A DNA stretch of 64,000 nucleotides from JAJYLM01 sp964547905. GTDB lineage: Bacteria > JAMCPX01. Below, one piece after another: positions 33,885 through 43,167 of the stretch. The stretch spans positions 12,952 through 76,951 of the forward strand of contig CAZJPN010000046.1 in NCBI GenBank assembly GCA_964547905.1, in the 5' to 3' direction. The notes beneath the pieces are model-generated. The model saw only the letters and a list, made by a program, of their open reading frames with translations. It ran no database searches and was not told where the DNA came from. Position numbers and translations under genes: made by a program. Position 1 is the stretch's first letter. Every line of letters begins with the position of its first letter.

Positions 33885-35326
33885 TCGAGTCCGTATTCCT
33901 TCCAGTTTTTTGTAACAAGCGATTTTATCTCTTCAGGCATTTCTATGATAGGCGGCCAGACACGTTTATGACCTTCTTCTGCGGTCTTTTTCGTGGCATC
34001 GATACCCATCTTTGAGCCGAAACCTATCTCAGGCGCCGCGTGGTTCAACACATCGACCGGGCCTTGCTGGATTATTATATCTCTCTGCGGATCAACATTA
34101 TTGCCAAGCCTCCAGATAACATCTTTTATATTCTGGATGTCTACATCCTTATCGAAGACAACGATGATCTTTGTCAGCATAAATTGCCCGAGGCCCCAGA
34201 GCGCATTGATCACCTTGCGTGCGTGTCCCGGTATGGATTTGTCTATGCTGACAAACGCCATGTTATGGAATACTCCTTCTATGGGAAGGTTTATATCAAC
34301 AATCTCGGGAAGGATTTTCCGGATCAATGGCAAGAAAAGCCTTTCCGTAGCCTTGCCGATGAAGCAATCTTCCATTGGCGGCTTTCCGACGATTGTTGCA
34401 GTGTATATCGCATCCTTGCGGTGCGTTATTGCTGTAATATGAAAAACAGGATATCGATCCTCCATTGAATAATAGCCCGTATGATCTCCAAAAGGTCCCT
34501 CAGTGCGAAGCTCATCAGGGTCAACGTAGCCTTCGAGCACAAACTCCGCGTATGACGGAACCTCTATATCCGAGTTGATACACTTTACAAGCTCAACAGG
34601 CTGCTCTCTCAAAAACCCTGCAAAGACCATTTCATCAACGCCGTCCGGCAAAGGTGCTGTCGCAGCATACAGGGTTTGGGGATCGATGCCTATCGCAACG
34701 GCAATATCCATTCTTTTGCTAAGTTGCCTGTATTTCCTGAAATGTGCTGCACCATGCTTGTGCATGTGCCAGTGCATGCCGGTTGTCTTGCCGTCATAAA
34801 CATGCATCCTGTACATGCCTACATTGCGGTCACCGGTTAATGGATCTTTTGTAAAAACAAGAGGCAGAGTTATGAATTTACCCCCATCCATTGGCCATGT
34901 TTTTACGATGGGAAGCATATTCAGATCAGGATTATCTTTTATAATAACCTCATGGCATGGTCCATCTTTACTTATTTTAGGAAGCATATCCGAGAGCTGT
35001 TTTAGCCTTGGCAGCATCTTCATCTTTTCCCAGAGTGTTTCCGGTGGTTTTTGATCAAGTAAAGATTTCATCTTATTCTGTAGATCGTTCAAGCCGTTAA
35101 CACCGAGCGAAAAAGCCATCCTTGATTCAGTGCCGAACATATTCATGAGAAGCGGAAACAGGCTACCCTTTACATTTTTAAACAGCAATGCGGGTCCTCC
35201 TATTTTGATCATCCTGTCTGCAATCTCCGCGACCTCGAGTAAAGGAGAAACCTCTTTGCTTATTGTTTTTATCTCTGTCCTGTCTTCAAGGGCAGAGATG
35301 TATGCTCTGAGGTCTTTAAAGTACAT
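33881..35326 (-). CDS. UbiD family decarboxylase
   Basis: 481 residues. Prenylated-FMN-dependent (de)carboxylase family. N-terminal MYFKDLRAYISALED, then MYRMHVYDGKTTGMHWHMHKH, EGPFGDHTGYYS (the catalytic Glu/Arg region) and KPPMEDCFIG are conserved features. In an anaerobe a role in menaquinone biosynthesis is likely, and other aromatic acids are possible. It starts 3 bp after the radical SAM gene stops and overlaps bioA, so the genes are coupled. No ubiX-like flavin prenyltransferase is nearby. Confidence 0.92.
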   Translation of the reverse strand: MYFKDLRAYISALEDRTEIKTISKEVSPLLEVAEIADRMIKIGGPALLFKNVKGSLFPLLMNMFGTESRMAFSLGVNGLNDLQNKMKSLLDQKPPETLWEKMKMLPRLKQLSDMLPKISKDGPCHEVIIKDNPDLNMLPIVKTWPMDGGKFITLPLVFTKDPLTGDRNVGMYRMHVYDGKTTGMHWHMHKHGAAHFRKYRQLSKRMDIAVAIGIDPQTLYAATAPLPDGVDEMVFAGFLREQPVELVKCINSDIEVPSYAEFVLEGYVDPDELRTEGPFGDHTGYYSMEDRYPVFHITAITHRKDAIYTATIVGKPPMEDCFIGKATERLFLPLIRKILPEIVDINLPIEGVFHNMAFVSIDKSIPGHARKVINALWGLGQFMLTKIIVVFDKDVDIQNIKDVIWRLGNNVDPQRDIIIQQGPVDVLNHAAPEIGFGSKMGIDATKKTAEEGHKRVWPPIIEMPEEIKSLVTKNWKEYGLD

Positions 35327-35329
35327 TTC

Positions 35330-36745
35330 TTAAAACATATTGAGATGTAAAGCCTCTGCAGAATTCTTCATGCTTACCTTTATTTGAGAAAGGTATGCCA
35401 TATAATCCTTATTGAGCTTTAACCACCTCTTTATAATATGATTACCAATAAACTTTATAACCAGTGTAGAAGCTATATAAGGCTTATAGTTGATCAAACC
35501 AACCGCCTTTCCGATAGTTTTGTCATACATAATGTTTAATGCTTCGTTGAGCAACCTTGTGTAAGAATAAAACTCCTCAAATGAATCAAGCATTCCTTGT
35601 TGCAGTTCGAACGGCGACATGTTTTTAGGCTGAAACACAGCGTGCAGCCCATCATAGTAATGCCACATCTTATGAAGGAGCCTTCCCTCTGATTCGATCT
35701 TCTGATATGTTTCAGTGCCCGGTAAAGGCGTTAGGATCATATATTGAACAGTGTCTATCCTATTTTTTATCGAAAACTTTACCGTCTCCTTGAATATTGA
35801 CTTATCGTCCTCGTCACCGCCAAACATAAACATACCATGTATACGGATGCTGTTACCGTGAAAAACATCTATTGCACGCTGTATATCATCAATGGTTTGA
35901 TGTTTACTGAGCCCGTTCAGGGTCGCATTACTTACGGATTCAAAACCTATGTACACGGTATCACAGCCTGCCTTTTTCATGTCTTTGATAAGATCAGGAT
36001 ACCTCGTAATGTCTGTCCTAACCTGTGCAGACCAGTCAAATTTGAACTTTTCTTTTGCTATACGCTCCATCAACTCGTGCGTGCGGTTAACGTTTGCAGT
36101 AAGGTTGTCATCATAGAAGAAAACAAAATCTGTTTTTACCTGCCTCAGTTCTTCTATTACCCTGTCAATAGGCAGGGTTCTGTATCCCTGACCAAACATC
36201 TTTGTTACGGAACAGAAATTGCAGTCATAAGGACAGCCTCTTGATGTCATAATCGGTGTAATACGCATCTTTTCACTGTTAACAAGCAGGTTAAAATCCG
36301 GGAGTGGAATGTTATCCAGCTTGGGCAGCAATTTACCGTTTATAACACGCTGGTCGGAGCCGTTTTTTAAAAGATCAACAATCACATCCTCGCCTTCTCC
36401 TGTTACCACATAGTCGACATATTTACCCGCTTCCTCCGTAAGGAATGTTGCATGTATCCCTCCCATAATCACAACGGAACTTGGGTTTTTTTGTTTGAAT
36501 TGTCTTGCCAGTTCATAAGCTCTCTCGGAAGTTGAGGTAAGAGAGGTTAAAAGAAGGAAATCGCCTTCGAGTTCATTCATGGTCAACTTTCTCCCAAGTA
36601 AATTCTCGTTTACTATCTTAACATCAAAACCTGCAGCCTTTATAAGAGTACCTAAATACAGGGGTCCCATAAGCGGCAGGTTCATAAATTTTGCGAATAC
36701 ATTTGCCTCGACTGCCTTTGGTTCTACGAACAAAACTTTTTTCAT
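35330..36745 (-). CDS. B12-binding radical SAM protein
   Basis: 471 residues. The N-terminal cobalamin-binding-like Rossmann domain (residues 1-140) is followed by the SAM cluster C171-x3-C175-x2-C178 (SRGCPYDCNFC) and a TIM-barrel core ending near 380. The C-terminal 90 residues have no recognised motif. The family includes hopanoid and lipid methylases. It overlaps the upstream membrane protein by 4 bp and precedes ubiD-like and bioA. Substrate unknown, perhaps a lipid or quinone, based on the neighbours. Confidence 0.9.
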   Translation of the reverse strand: MKKVLFVEPKAVEANVFAKFMNLPLMGPLYLGTLIKAAGFDVKIVNENLLGRKLTMNELEGDFLLLTSLTSTSERAYELARQFKQKNPSSVVIMGGIHATFLTEEAGKYVDYVVTGEGEDVIVDLLKNGSDQRVINGKLLPKLDNIPLPDFNLLVNSEKMRITPIMTSRGCPYDCNFCSVTKMFGQGYRTLPIDRVIEELRQVKTDFVFFYDDNLTANVNRTHELMERIAKEKFKFDWSAQVRTDITRYPDLIKDMKKAGCDTVYIGFESVSNATLNGLSKHQTIDDIQRAIDVFHGNSIRIHGMFMFGGDEDDKSIFKETVKFSIKNRIDTVQYMILTPLPGTETYQKIESEGRLLHKMWHYYDGLHAVFQPKNMSPFELQQGMLDSFEEFYSYTRLLNEALNIMYDKTIGKAVGLINYKPYIASTLVIKFIGNHIIKRWLKLNKDYMAYLSQIKVSMKNSAEALHLNMF

Positions 36746-37230
36746 GATTTGTTAAACTCCTTTATCAATAAAATACTTATTCCAAATAATACCAATGAAA
36801 TCGGCCATAATCTATAATCAACAGAAAATATAAGGAAAAACACAACACATAAACCGATAAGAAATACTGCAAGGTGAAAAAAAATAATTCCCCTGCCTGT
36901 ACTTATATATATGGATAAAAATGATACCCCAAGAAAACCTACAAAGAACGGCCAGAGATAAGACATGGTTGTCCACGAAGTGTAATTTTCATAAAATGCG
37001 AGTACGCTGAACTGTATAAGATATATACCCATTGCAAGTAAAAGCGAATCCCTTCCCCCCCTGTCTTTATAAAGCATATAAAGACCAATACCGAAAGTCA
37101 AAGGAAAAACAGGCCATATATTATATACACCGCTTATGTATCCATAATTTTCAAGTAGCAGCAACGACCCTATTATTATACACAGGAATGCAAGTACATT
37201 GTATCTGCTCTTTTTCAAGGTATTTTCCAT
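36742..37230 (-). CDS. Small multi-pass membrane protein, LiaF/DUF5668-like
   Basis: 162 residues with five or six TM segments (for example YNVLAFLCIIIGSLLLLENYG). The repeated NxWPxxxLxxG pattern (YNIWPVFPLTFGIGLY, YRLWPISLVLFGISIL) is typical of LiaI/LiaF-type TM domains. First gene of the minus-strand run down to the aldo/keto reductase. Function unknown. Confidence 0.7.
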   Translation of the reverse strand: MENTLKKSRYNVLAFLCIIIGSLLLLENYGYISGVYNIWPVFPLTFGIGLYMLYKDRGGRDSLLLAMGIYLIQFSVLAFYENYTSWTTMSYLWPFFVGFLGVSFLSIYISTGRGIIFFHLAVFLIGLCVVFFLIFSVDYRLWPISLVLFGISILLIKEFNKS

Positions 37231-37293
37231 CCTTATAATATAGTGCCTTTCATAGACAATGTAAATACTATTTGTACGTTACTGCCGGATAAA

Positions 37294-37938
37294 TTACCGT
37301 ATCTTGATATAAGACACCTGTCTTTCTTTACTGCCGGTCCTGTGCGAATGAAACCCGGGAGAGCATCTGGTACAGAGATTAACATGGAATATATTGGATT
37401 TTGGTACACCCGCCGCTTGAATCTGCCTGTCTGCTATTGCCCTTGTGTCAAGCATTCCCTTGCTTTTCGATGTTTGAGTAAATGCATCTTTCACCTCTGT
37501 TATAGCGTTAATACTATCAATCACTTCCCTACCAACTTCGTAGCAGTTTTTGCATATACCGGGTCCTATTGAAAAATAAGTGTTCTCTGGTGCTGCACTA
37601 TAGAATGCGTGCATTTTATCGATGGTGTTTAATATGACTCCATTTGCCAAACCCCTCCAACCTGCATGAATAACGCCAACTACCTGTACAGCAGGATTGT
37701 AGAGCAGAATCGGGAGACAGTCCGCTGTTTTAACCCCCAAAAGCTTATTCGGTATTCTTGTCAACATAGCATCGGCAATTGGTATATAGTCTCCATTCTC
37801 GTCTTCTATTATTATTACATTATTGGTATGTTTCTGAGACATTAATATGATATCTTCGGGCCACCGGGAACTTGCTGTTCCGAATCCATGTTCTACCGCG
37901 AAGAACTGCCCAAGATTATCCGCCTTGATATAGTTCAT
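37294..37938 (-). CDS. pgeF: Polyphenol oxidase/YfiH-type purine nucleoside phosphorylase
   Basis: 214 residues, a little shorter than usual. Zinc-site motifs: QKHTNNV, C in VKTADCLPIL and H in HAGWRGLANG. The family acts on inosine/adenosine or on mis-incorporated UDP-MurNAc-Ser. The C-terminal CTRCSPGFHSHRTG is typical. It starts within the pseudouridine synthase gene (23-bp overlap). Confidence 0.92.
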   Translation of the reverse strand: MNYIKADNLGQFFAVEHGFGTASSRWPEDIILMSQKHTNNVIIIEDENGDYIPIADAMLTRIPNKLLGVKTADCLPILLYNPAVQVVGVIHAGWRGLANGVILNTIDKMHAFYSAAPENTYFSIGPGICKNCYEVGREVIDSINAITEVKDAFTQTSKSKGMLDTRAIADRQIQAAGVPKSNIFHVNLCTRCSPGFHSHRTGSKERQVSYIKIR

Positions 37939-38881
37939 CTTCTTTTAATACCTCTTTTAACCATAAAGGAAAAGGAGCAGAGAAAGACATTTGCTTACCA
38001 TAAATCGGATGCACAAAGTTTATTGCATAAGCAAATAATGCGATGCCGTCAAGCATGAAAACCATTTTCTGCAGTTCGAGGCTGCGAAACGCCGGTTTCC
38101 TCTTTGAATACACAGTGTCGTTTACGATAGGATACCCCCTATCGCTCAACTGTGTCCTCAATTGGTGCGTTCTCCCTGTTTCCGGAAATAGTGCTACGAC
38201 AGTTGCGTCTTTAAATTTTTTTATAACCCGAAAAGAAGTTATTGCCCTTCTCCCCCTCGTTGTTTTTGTTGTCATTCTTTTTCGATCGGCGGGATGCCTG
38301 CATATCATGTTATCTATGAGACCGGCTTGTTCTGTCATTGCATTATACGTGACAGCAATGTATGTTTTATGAATGGTCCTTTGTTTAAACATCTGTAAAA
38401 GCTTTATGTGCGACTCGTTATCCTTGGCTATTATAAGTAAGCCGCAGGTCTGTTTGTCAAGCCTGTGTACGATACCGCGGCGCATTGGATCCCCCATATC
38501 GGAAAGTTCCTTATTCATATAGAGAAGCCCATTGAGGACGGTGTTGTGAATGACTGTAGGTGTAGGGTGTGTTGACACTCCAGCAGGCTTATTCAATATT
38601 ATTATGTGTTCGTCTTCGTACATTATAGGTAGTGGAATGAATTCTGGGGGGGGGGATAAAACCGTTGTTTCATCCAGTGCTCCTATCTGTATGATCTCAC
38701 CGCTCTTTAATTTATAGTCGGGTTTTTGAATTATAATGCTGTTTATAGAGATCTTGCCCCTAAATATGAGTGTCTTGGCCCGTTCCCTTGAGATTGATTT
38801 AAGCCTGTTTACCAAAAAGACATCAAGCCTTTTCCCTTTATCCTCATCACAAGAGAAAAGTTGATCATATATCTGCTCCAT
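37916..38881 (-). CDS. rluD: RluA-family pseudouridine synthase, RluD-like
   Basis: 321 residues. An N-terminal S4 domain (KRLDVFLVNRLKSISRERAKTL) precedes the synthase core with the catalytic Asp in HRLDKQTCG. It converts uridines in 23S rRNA to pseudouridine. The motif ends in Cys-Gly rather than the usual Ser-Gly. A run of nine G's occurs in the coding sequence near 38645, yet the frame stays open. Start overlaps nothing; it lies 1 bp after the small gene. Confidence 0.92.
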   Translation of the reverse strand: MEQIYDQLFSCDEDKGKRLDVFLVNRLKSISRERAKTLIFRGKISINSIIIQKPDYKLKSGEIIQIGALDETTVLSPPPEFIPLPIMYEDEHIIILNKPAGVSTHPTPTVIHNTVLNGLLYMNKELSDMGDPMRRGIVHRLDKQTCGLLIIAKDNESHIKLLQMFKQRTIHKTYIAVTYNAMTEQAGLIDNMICRHPADRKRMTTKTTRGRRAITSFRVIKKFKDATVVALFPETGRTHQLRTQLSDRGYPIVNDTVYSKRKPAFRSLELQKMVFMLDGIALFAYAINFVHPIYGKQMSFSAPFPLWLKEVLKEDELYQGG

Positions 38882-38882
38882 A

Positions 38883-39161
38883 CTACCAGATTTTTGACTT
38901 TATCCTTTGGCCTGTCAGCTTGATGATAACATCGACTATTGCTCGTTCATAAAGTTGCAATATAGATTTGTTTTGCTTGAATTCCGGTGATAATCTACTT
39001 AAAAAAAGCTCTCTACCTTCTTCTACTTCATCCTTCATTACTTCATAGAAGCTGTCATTCTCTATACCCTGTTTTACTTTTTCCTGATTATACAGGGCGA
39101 GATCAGAGGCAATTGCTCTCGCAAGTCTTTTCGCATCAACATCATTATCTATTAGCGGCAT
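38883..39161 (-). CDS. Small conserved protein of deltaproteobacterial type
   Basis: 92 residues, no TM or cysteine. Helical, with AKRLARAIASDLALYNQEKV followed by an acidic stretch, a motif I associate with small proteins of unknown function in this phylum. It is immediately upstream of the pseudouridine synthase gene and likely co-transcribed. Confidence 0.65.
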   Translation of the reverse strand: MPLIDNDVDAKRLARAIASDLALYNQEKVKQGIENDSFYEVMKDEVEEGRELFLSRLSPEFKQNKSILQLYERAIVDVIIKLTGQRIKSKIW

Positions 39162-39374
39162 AAAGCCCCCTTTATTCTTTTAAACCAATTAAATCATTCA
39201 ATGTATCAATTTGCAACCCTGCTGCATAAATGTTTTATTTAGTTATATCAGCATATCCGTAAAAATATGTTCATGCAAGCACATCGGACATCGATTTATA
39301 ACTCTATCGGCATTCCTTTAATTGTTATTCTTGAGATGCATGTCTTACATTGACTTTTGAATGCAATACAATAT

Positions 39375-39977
39375 TTACTTTTCGAGCTCAACGTTCCAGT
39401 ATGATGCATCTACGATGTTCAGGAACGGCGCCCATTCTTCGTAAATGATATGTTTGAAATTAAATGCGGCATACGGCGTCCATTCTGGTTTTTTCGGTCT
39501 TTTTATTAATTTCATGCCGGCCTGTTCAGGCGTACGCCCGCCTTTCTTTTTATTGCATTCAAAGCAACTGCAAACCACATTCTCCCACGTGCTTAATCCC
39601 CCTATAGAACGTGGTGTGATGTGATCTATATTAAGCTCGGTTCTTGAAAATCCTTTTCCGCAGTATTGGCACGTGTTTTTGTCTCGTGCAAATATGTTTA
39701 ACCTTGAAAATCTGACATGCTTTTTAGGTATGCGATCGTAAGCAACAAGCACAATAACCCTCGGTACCTTAATCACCCTTTGAACAACACCGATCACATC
39801 GTCACCGTATTCTGCTTTTAATTCTGCCCAATTTTTGAAGTCATAGATTGTAAATTGTTTGTCAACTACTTTCGCAATACCCTCATAAAGCAATATGAAA
39901 GCTCTTCTTACGGTTGTTACGTGTACCGGAAGATACGATTTGTTGAGTACTAAAACCTCGGTGGACAAAACGCCCAT
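39375..39977 (-). CDS. HNH endonuclease family protein
   Basis: 200 residues. The HNH/zinc module is CQYC, then DHITPRSIGGLSTWENVVCSC, CNKKK. An N-terminal region (VLNKSYLPVHVTTVRRAF) is common in this family of solitary HNH proteins, which are found widely and whose biological role is not settled. It starts 1 bp after the GntR gene ends, so it is in the same operon. A nuclease role in repair or defence is possible. Confidence 0.88.
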   Translation of the reverse strand: MGVLSTEVLVLNKSYLPVHVTTVRRAFILLYEGIAKVVDKQFTIYDFKNWAELKAEYGDDVIGVVQRVIKVPRVIVLVAYDRIPKKHVRFSRLNIFARDKNTCQYCGKGFSRTELNIDHITPRSIGGLSTWENVVCSCFECNKKKGGRTPEQAGMKLIKRPKKPEWTPYAAFNFKHIIYEEWAPFLNIVDASYWNVELEK

Positions 39978-39978
39978 T

Positions 39979-40653
39979 TTACACCTGTCCGCGTCTCAAG
40001 ATTTCCGATACTAGTGTTTCGCTTCCGTATGTTGCATTTTCTTTGACCAGTTTTTCTACAAGGTCTGCATTGCGTTTACGAAACGCATTTACTATTTCCC
40101 TGTGCTGGCTTATAGAACCTTCGATCTTTCCGCTCATCGTTAGTGCAATCCTGAATCTCTGGAACTGCTGGGTTAATGATTGAAGCAATTGATAAAGTTT
40201 CTCATTGCCGCAGCTACGCAGGAATTTATCATGGAAATCATTGTGCAGCTTAAATGCAAGCCGCCATTCACCTCTTTTATGTGCCTCTTCAAGCCTGTTG
40301 TTGAGATCTTCCATTTTTTTTATATCATCTTCGCTCATTCTGTTGCAGGCAAGCTTTGCCGCATGCCCTTCCAGTATGCTTTTTATCTCATAAAAATCCC
40401 GTATATCCTTTTCTGTAATAGGGGCAACATAAGCACCTCTGTGCGCCTGAACCTTTATAAACCCTTCCGTTTCGAGCTGCCGTATAGCTTCCCTGATAGG
40501 CGTTCTGCTTATGTTGAACTTGTTAGCCATTTCGGCTTCTGCAACACGTTCTTCGGGCTGAAGAATACCCTTTATTATAGCATCCCTTATAGCATCCGCT
40601 ATTTGTTCCCTCAGTGTTTGTTTCTTTTGTAAATCAATTTGTCTTAGTCCCAT
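39979..40653 (-). CDS. GntR/FadR-type regulator with FCD domain
   Basis: 224 residues from ATG 40653. A TTG at 40671 lies inside the operator. Winged helix: NISRTPIREAIRQLETEGFI. The FCD domain carries a metal-binding pattern (E/D...H...H) around LAFKLHNDFHDKFL and SQHREIV. The operator TGTATACAATATACA (40663-40677) is 10 bp upstream of the ATG, and a second match lies at 41533-41547 upstream of the lipoprotein and Tmc/Hmc operon. Confidence 0.9.
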   Translation of the reverse strand: MGLRQIDLQKKQTLREQIADAIRDAIIKGILQPEERVAEAEMANKFNISRTPIREAIRQLETEGFIKVQAHRGAYVAPITEKDIRDFYEIKSILEGHAAKLACNRMSEDDIKKMEDLNNRLEEAHKRGEWRLAFKLHNDFHDKFLRSCGNEKLYQLLQSLTQQFQRFRIALTMSGKIEGSISQHREIVNAFRKRNADLVEKLVKENATYGSETLVSEILRRGQV

Positions 40654-40662
40654 AATGTTTTG

Positions 40663-40677
40663 TGTATACAATATACA
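40663..40677. promoter_or_regulatory. GntR operator, copy 1
   Basis: TGTATA-CAA-TATACA, palindromic. It overlaps the presumed -10 region of gntR (TTGACT lies 16-17 bases away on the minus strand). Its complement, TGTATATTGTATACA, differs at one base from copy 2 at 41533. Confidence 0.7.
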
Positions 40678-40702
40678 TTTTAAAAGTCAACTATTTTTTT
40701 AA

Positions 40703-41416
40703 TCATGGTATATCTGAAATATTACCTACCACCGGTATTTTTAAAACGGGTTGTTTTTTACTTGAAGAAAATATCATTATATCGGCATTTAATGGACCGA
40801 ATCCTGCATTCGGCAATACCGATACGTTTATAGTTTCCTGAGATATGGACTGGCTTAAAGTTGATACCTTTATATATGGCTTCGTTGACGTTACCGATGT
40901 AATCTTAACCGAAGGATTGGATATAAAAAAATTTATAGTTTGCTGCGATCTTTCTCCCTTTTTTATGGATCCAAAGACTAATGCAATTTTGTCTGCCATA
41001 ATATCCGTAACTACCTCTCCGGCAATGGTAAGCATAACAACAGGTTTCTCGGGATCGTTGTCCGTAACAGTAATAGTCTTGGTCACAGGACCCAGATAAT
41101 TTGTAGAATCGAAGGTAACTTTGATTACCCCGGTTGCTCCCGGCAACAACTCCTTAGACGATAAAAGTGCCGCAGTACATCCGCAAATCGGTTTTACGTT
41201 ATTTATAACAAGTTTACCATTTCCGGTATTGGTAAATTTAAAATCATATGTTGTTGTTTGTCCTTTCTGGATGCTGCCAAAATTATAAGTTACTTGGTCG
41301 AAGTGTATGGAGGGATATGGTGATGTCGTCGTTTGCCTTGCGGGGGTACAACCGGAATAAACCATAACCAGCGGTATCAGCAAACCAACAATAAATAAAA
41401 CAAATCTTGTTTTCAT
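40703..41416 (-). CDS. DUF1573 lipoprotein
   Basis: 237 residues from ATG 41416, chosen because AGGAGG lies 6 bases upstream. Signal peptide with a lipobox (VMVYSGC), so it is anchored in the membrane on the periplasmic side. Two Ig-like ASH/DUF1573 domains follow, the first with the typical YNFGSIQKGQTTTYDFKFTNTGNGKL and KPICGCTAA. Family function unknown. It is divergent from the Tmc/Hmc operon and shares its upstream region. Confidence 0.88.
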   Translation of the reverse strand: MKTRFVLFIVGLLIPLVMVYSGCTPARQTTTSPYPSIHFDQVTYNFGSIQKGQTTTYDFKFTNTGNGKLVINNVKPICGCTAALLSSKELLPGATGVIKVTFDSTNYLGPVTKTITVTDNDPEKPVVMLTIAGEVVTDIMADKIALVFGSIKKGERSQQTINFFISNPSVKITSVTSTKPYIKVSTLSQSISQETINVSVLPNAGFGPLNADIMIFSSSKKQPVLKIPVVGNISDIP

Positions 41417-41532
41417 AGCCATCCTCCTATAATTAAGTAGTATATAAGATTTTTTACAGGAATACAATATAAAATGTGGATAACAATCATTACTCCTCAT
41501 AAGTTTTTTCCTTAAAATACATATTGGCATGT

Positions 41533-41547
41533 TGTACATTGTATACA
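41533..41547. promoter_or_regulatory. GntR operator, copy 2
   Basis: TGTACATTGTATACA, one base different from the complement of copy 1. It lies 8 bp upstream of the TTGACA of the Tmc/Hmc promoter and about 117 bp upstream of the divergent lipoprotein start. Confidence 0.65.
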
Positions 41548-41554
41548 AAATTTC

Positions 41555-41583
41555 TTGACATTAAACATGCAAGCATGTATTTT
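41555..41583 (+). promoter_or_regulatory. Promoter of the Tmc/Hmc operon
   Basis: TTGACA at 41555-41560 and TATTTT at 41578-41583, 17-base spacer. The spacer is the palindrome ACATGC-AA-GCATGT (41565-41578), a candidate operator for another regulator. Confidence 0.6.
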
Positions 41584-41621
41584 GCAGATGAGCTTATAAA
41601 GTATATTGGGTTAATTTAAAA

Positions 41622-41717
41622 ATGAAAGACGGATTGAAAATTATTAAAGCTTATAAAGCAGTAAAAATTGCAAAAATCCTGAATTGGTTCCGAAAAGGGA
41701 CTCAATATAAAGATTAG
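41622..41717 (+). CDS. 31-residue basic leader ORF
   Basis: From ATG 41622 to TAG 41715-41717, reading MKDGLKIIKAYKAVKIAKIL and on. Ten lysines in 31 residues. No clear ribosome site. It lies between the promoter and TmcD. Could be a chance ORF, a leader peptide or a small membrane-active peptide. Confidence 0.25.
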   Translation: MKDGLKIIKAYKAVKIAKILNWFRKGTQYKD

Positions 41718-41747
41718 ATAAAGCTCATACTTTACAGGAGGCATTGA

Positions 41748-43148
41748 ATGGAAGTAACTCCAAAATCATCAGAAAAAGTTCAACCAACTTCAAAACAGCA
41801 TGATCCTTCCTTATCAAACAAGGAAGCTTCACCTGTTCCTAAAAGAAACACTGGACTCTCATTGGATTGGGATACGAAAGAAAAGCTTATTGCTGATGTA
41901 GATGAGCTGAAAGACAAGTACTTCGAGGTTCGACAAACCAATATAAGCGAAGATGGAGAAAAAATAGCGTCTATCGTCTTGACAAACGATGGAGCGTTTA
42001 CCGTTTCTTTGAACGGCAAACAATGGGACGAAACCTTTGAAAAAGTATGGTCGCTGAAATTCAATAGTGAAGATAAGGCTGCATGTCTTGTATTAAGAGA
42101 TAATGCATGGACCGTTGTTGTCGATGGGCTTCAGTGGAACGAAAAGTTTGATTATGTATGGAATTTACAGATAGGACCGAATGGTAAAAATATTGGCGTA
42201 AACATAAAAAAAGATGATCAGTATGGAGTATGTTTAGATGACAAGCCATGGACACAGGGGTTTTCAGATGTAAGGAATCTTTTCATAAGTCCTGATGGAA
42301 CAAAAACTGCTGCATCTGTTGCCGTTAAAAGGCTTGCAGAGGCGGATATAGTTAATTTTCAAAAAGGTGTTTGGACTGTTGCAGTCGATGGAATTCCATG
42401 GGACAAGAACTTTGTCAACGTATGGGGACTCGCATTTAGCGCCGACAGCAAACATATTGCGGCAGAAACAAGGATAAATCTTTATGATTATGCAATCATC
42501 GTAGATGGGAATATGTGGAACGACACATTTAAGTGCGTGTGGGAACCGATCTTCAGTCAAAAGAATAATGCCGTTATTGCTCCTGTAAAGCTCTCGCAGG
42601 GTTGGACACTTGCAATGGACGGGAAACCAATATGGAAAACATTTGTTCAGGTATGGAACCCTAAATTCAGTCCTGATGCCAGCAGAATAGCTGCCGTGGT
42701 TGCTTCTGAATTTGGGAGGTGGACAATCGCTGTTGACGGGATTCCATGGAGACAAACATTCAGCGATACAGTTTTACCCCCTGTCTTCAGTCCGGACGGC
42801 AAACGGGTGGCAGCAATTGCAAAGGAATCAAAAGATCCGATGAACATGGGGTCGTCACTCCATGCCATAAAAGGAAATGACAGGTGGACAATTGTGGTTG
42901 ACGGCGTTCCATGGGAAAAGGATTTCGATATGATATGGGATCCGGTGTTCAGCCCGGATGGGAATACTGTAGCGGCAAAGGCCGAAATCAATGGGAAATA
43001 TTGTGTCGTTGTTAACGGTAAGCCGGGTAAAAATTTCTTTGATGCTCTCTGGTCACCGATATTCAGCCCCCATGGAGATAAGCTGCTGATAAAGTGCATA
43101 AAGGGCGGAAAGTATTATAGGTATGTTTTATCATTAGACGAAATTTAG
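41748..43148 (+). CDS. tmcD: TmcD-like protein with nine Trp-rich repeats
   Basis: 466 residues with AGGAGG before ATG. After a polar N-terminus (1-45) come nine repeats of about 45 residues, each with a WTVxVDGxxWxxxF strand and a FSPDGxxIAA strand, giving a beta-propeller-like fold. No signal peptide, so cytoplasmic. The TmcD subunit of the Desulfovibrio Tmc complex is described as a cytoplasmic protein of this kind. It is the first gene of the operon, 19 bp from the cytochrome b gene, and may be a structural subunit on the inner face. Confidence 0.75.
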   Translation: MEVTPKSSEKVQPTSKQHDPSLSNKEASPVPKRNTGLSLDWDTKEKLIADVDELKDKYFEVRQTNISEDGEKIASIVLTNDGAFTVSLNGKQWDETFEKVWSLKFNSEDKAACLVLRDNAWTVVVDGLQWNEKFDYVWNLQIGPNGKNIGVNIKKDDQYGVCLDDKPWTQGFSDVRNLFISPDGTKTAASVAVKRLAEADIVNFQKGVWTVAVDGIPWDKNFVNVWGLAFSADSKHIAAETRINLYDYAIIVDGNMWNDTFKCVWEPIFSQKNNAVIAPVKLSQGWTLAMDGKPIWKTFVQVWNPKFSPDASRIAAVVASEFGRWTIAVDGIPWRQTFSDTVLPPVFSPDGKRVAAIAKESKDPMNMGSSLHAIKGNDRWTIVVDGVPWEKDFDMIWDPVFSPDGNTVAAKAEINGKYCVVVNGKPGKNFFDALWSPIFSPHGDKLLIKCIKGGKYYRYVLSLDEI

Positions 43149-43167
43149 GAATGGAGAATATAAAACC

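Noticed and set aside
33993..34468. Plus-strand ORFs opposite the UbiD-like gene
   Set aside because: Antisense shadows without start signals.
38637..38665. Frameshift in the pseudouridine synthase at a G9 run
   Set aside because: The frame continues on both sides with family motifs, so there is no lesion.
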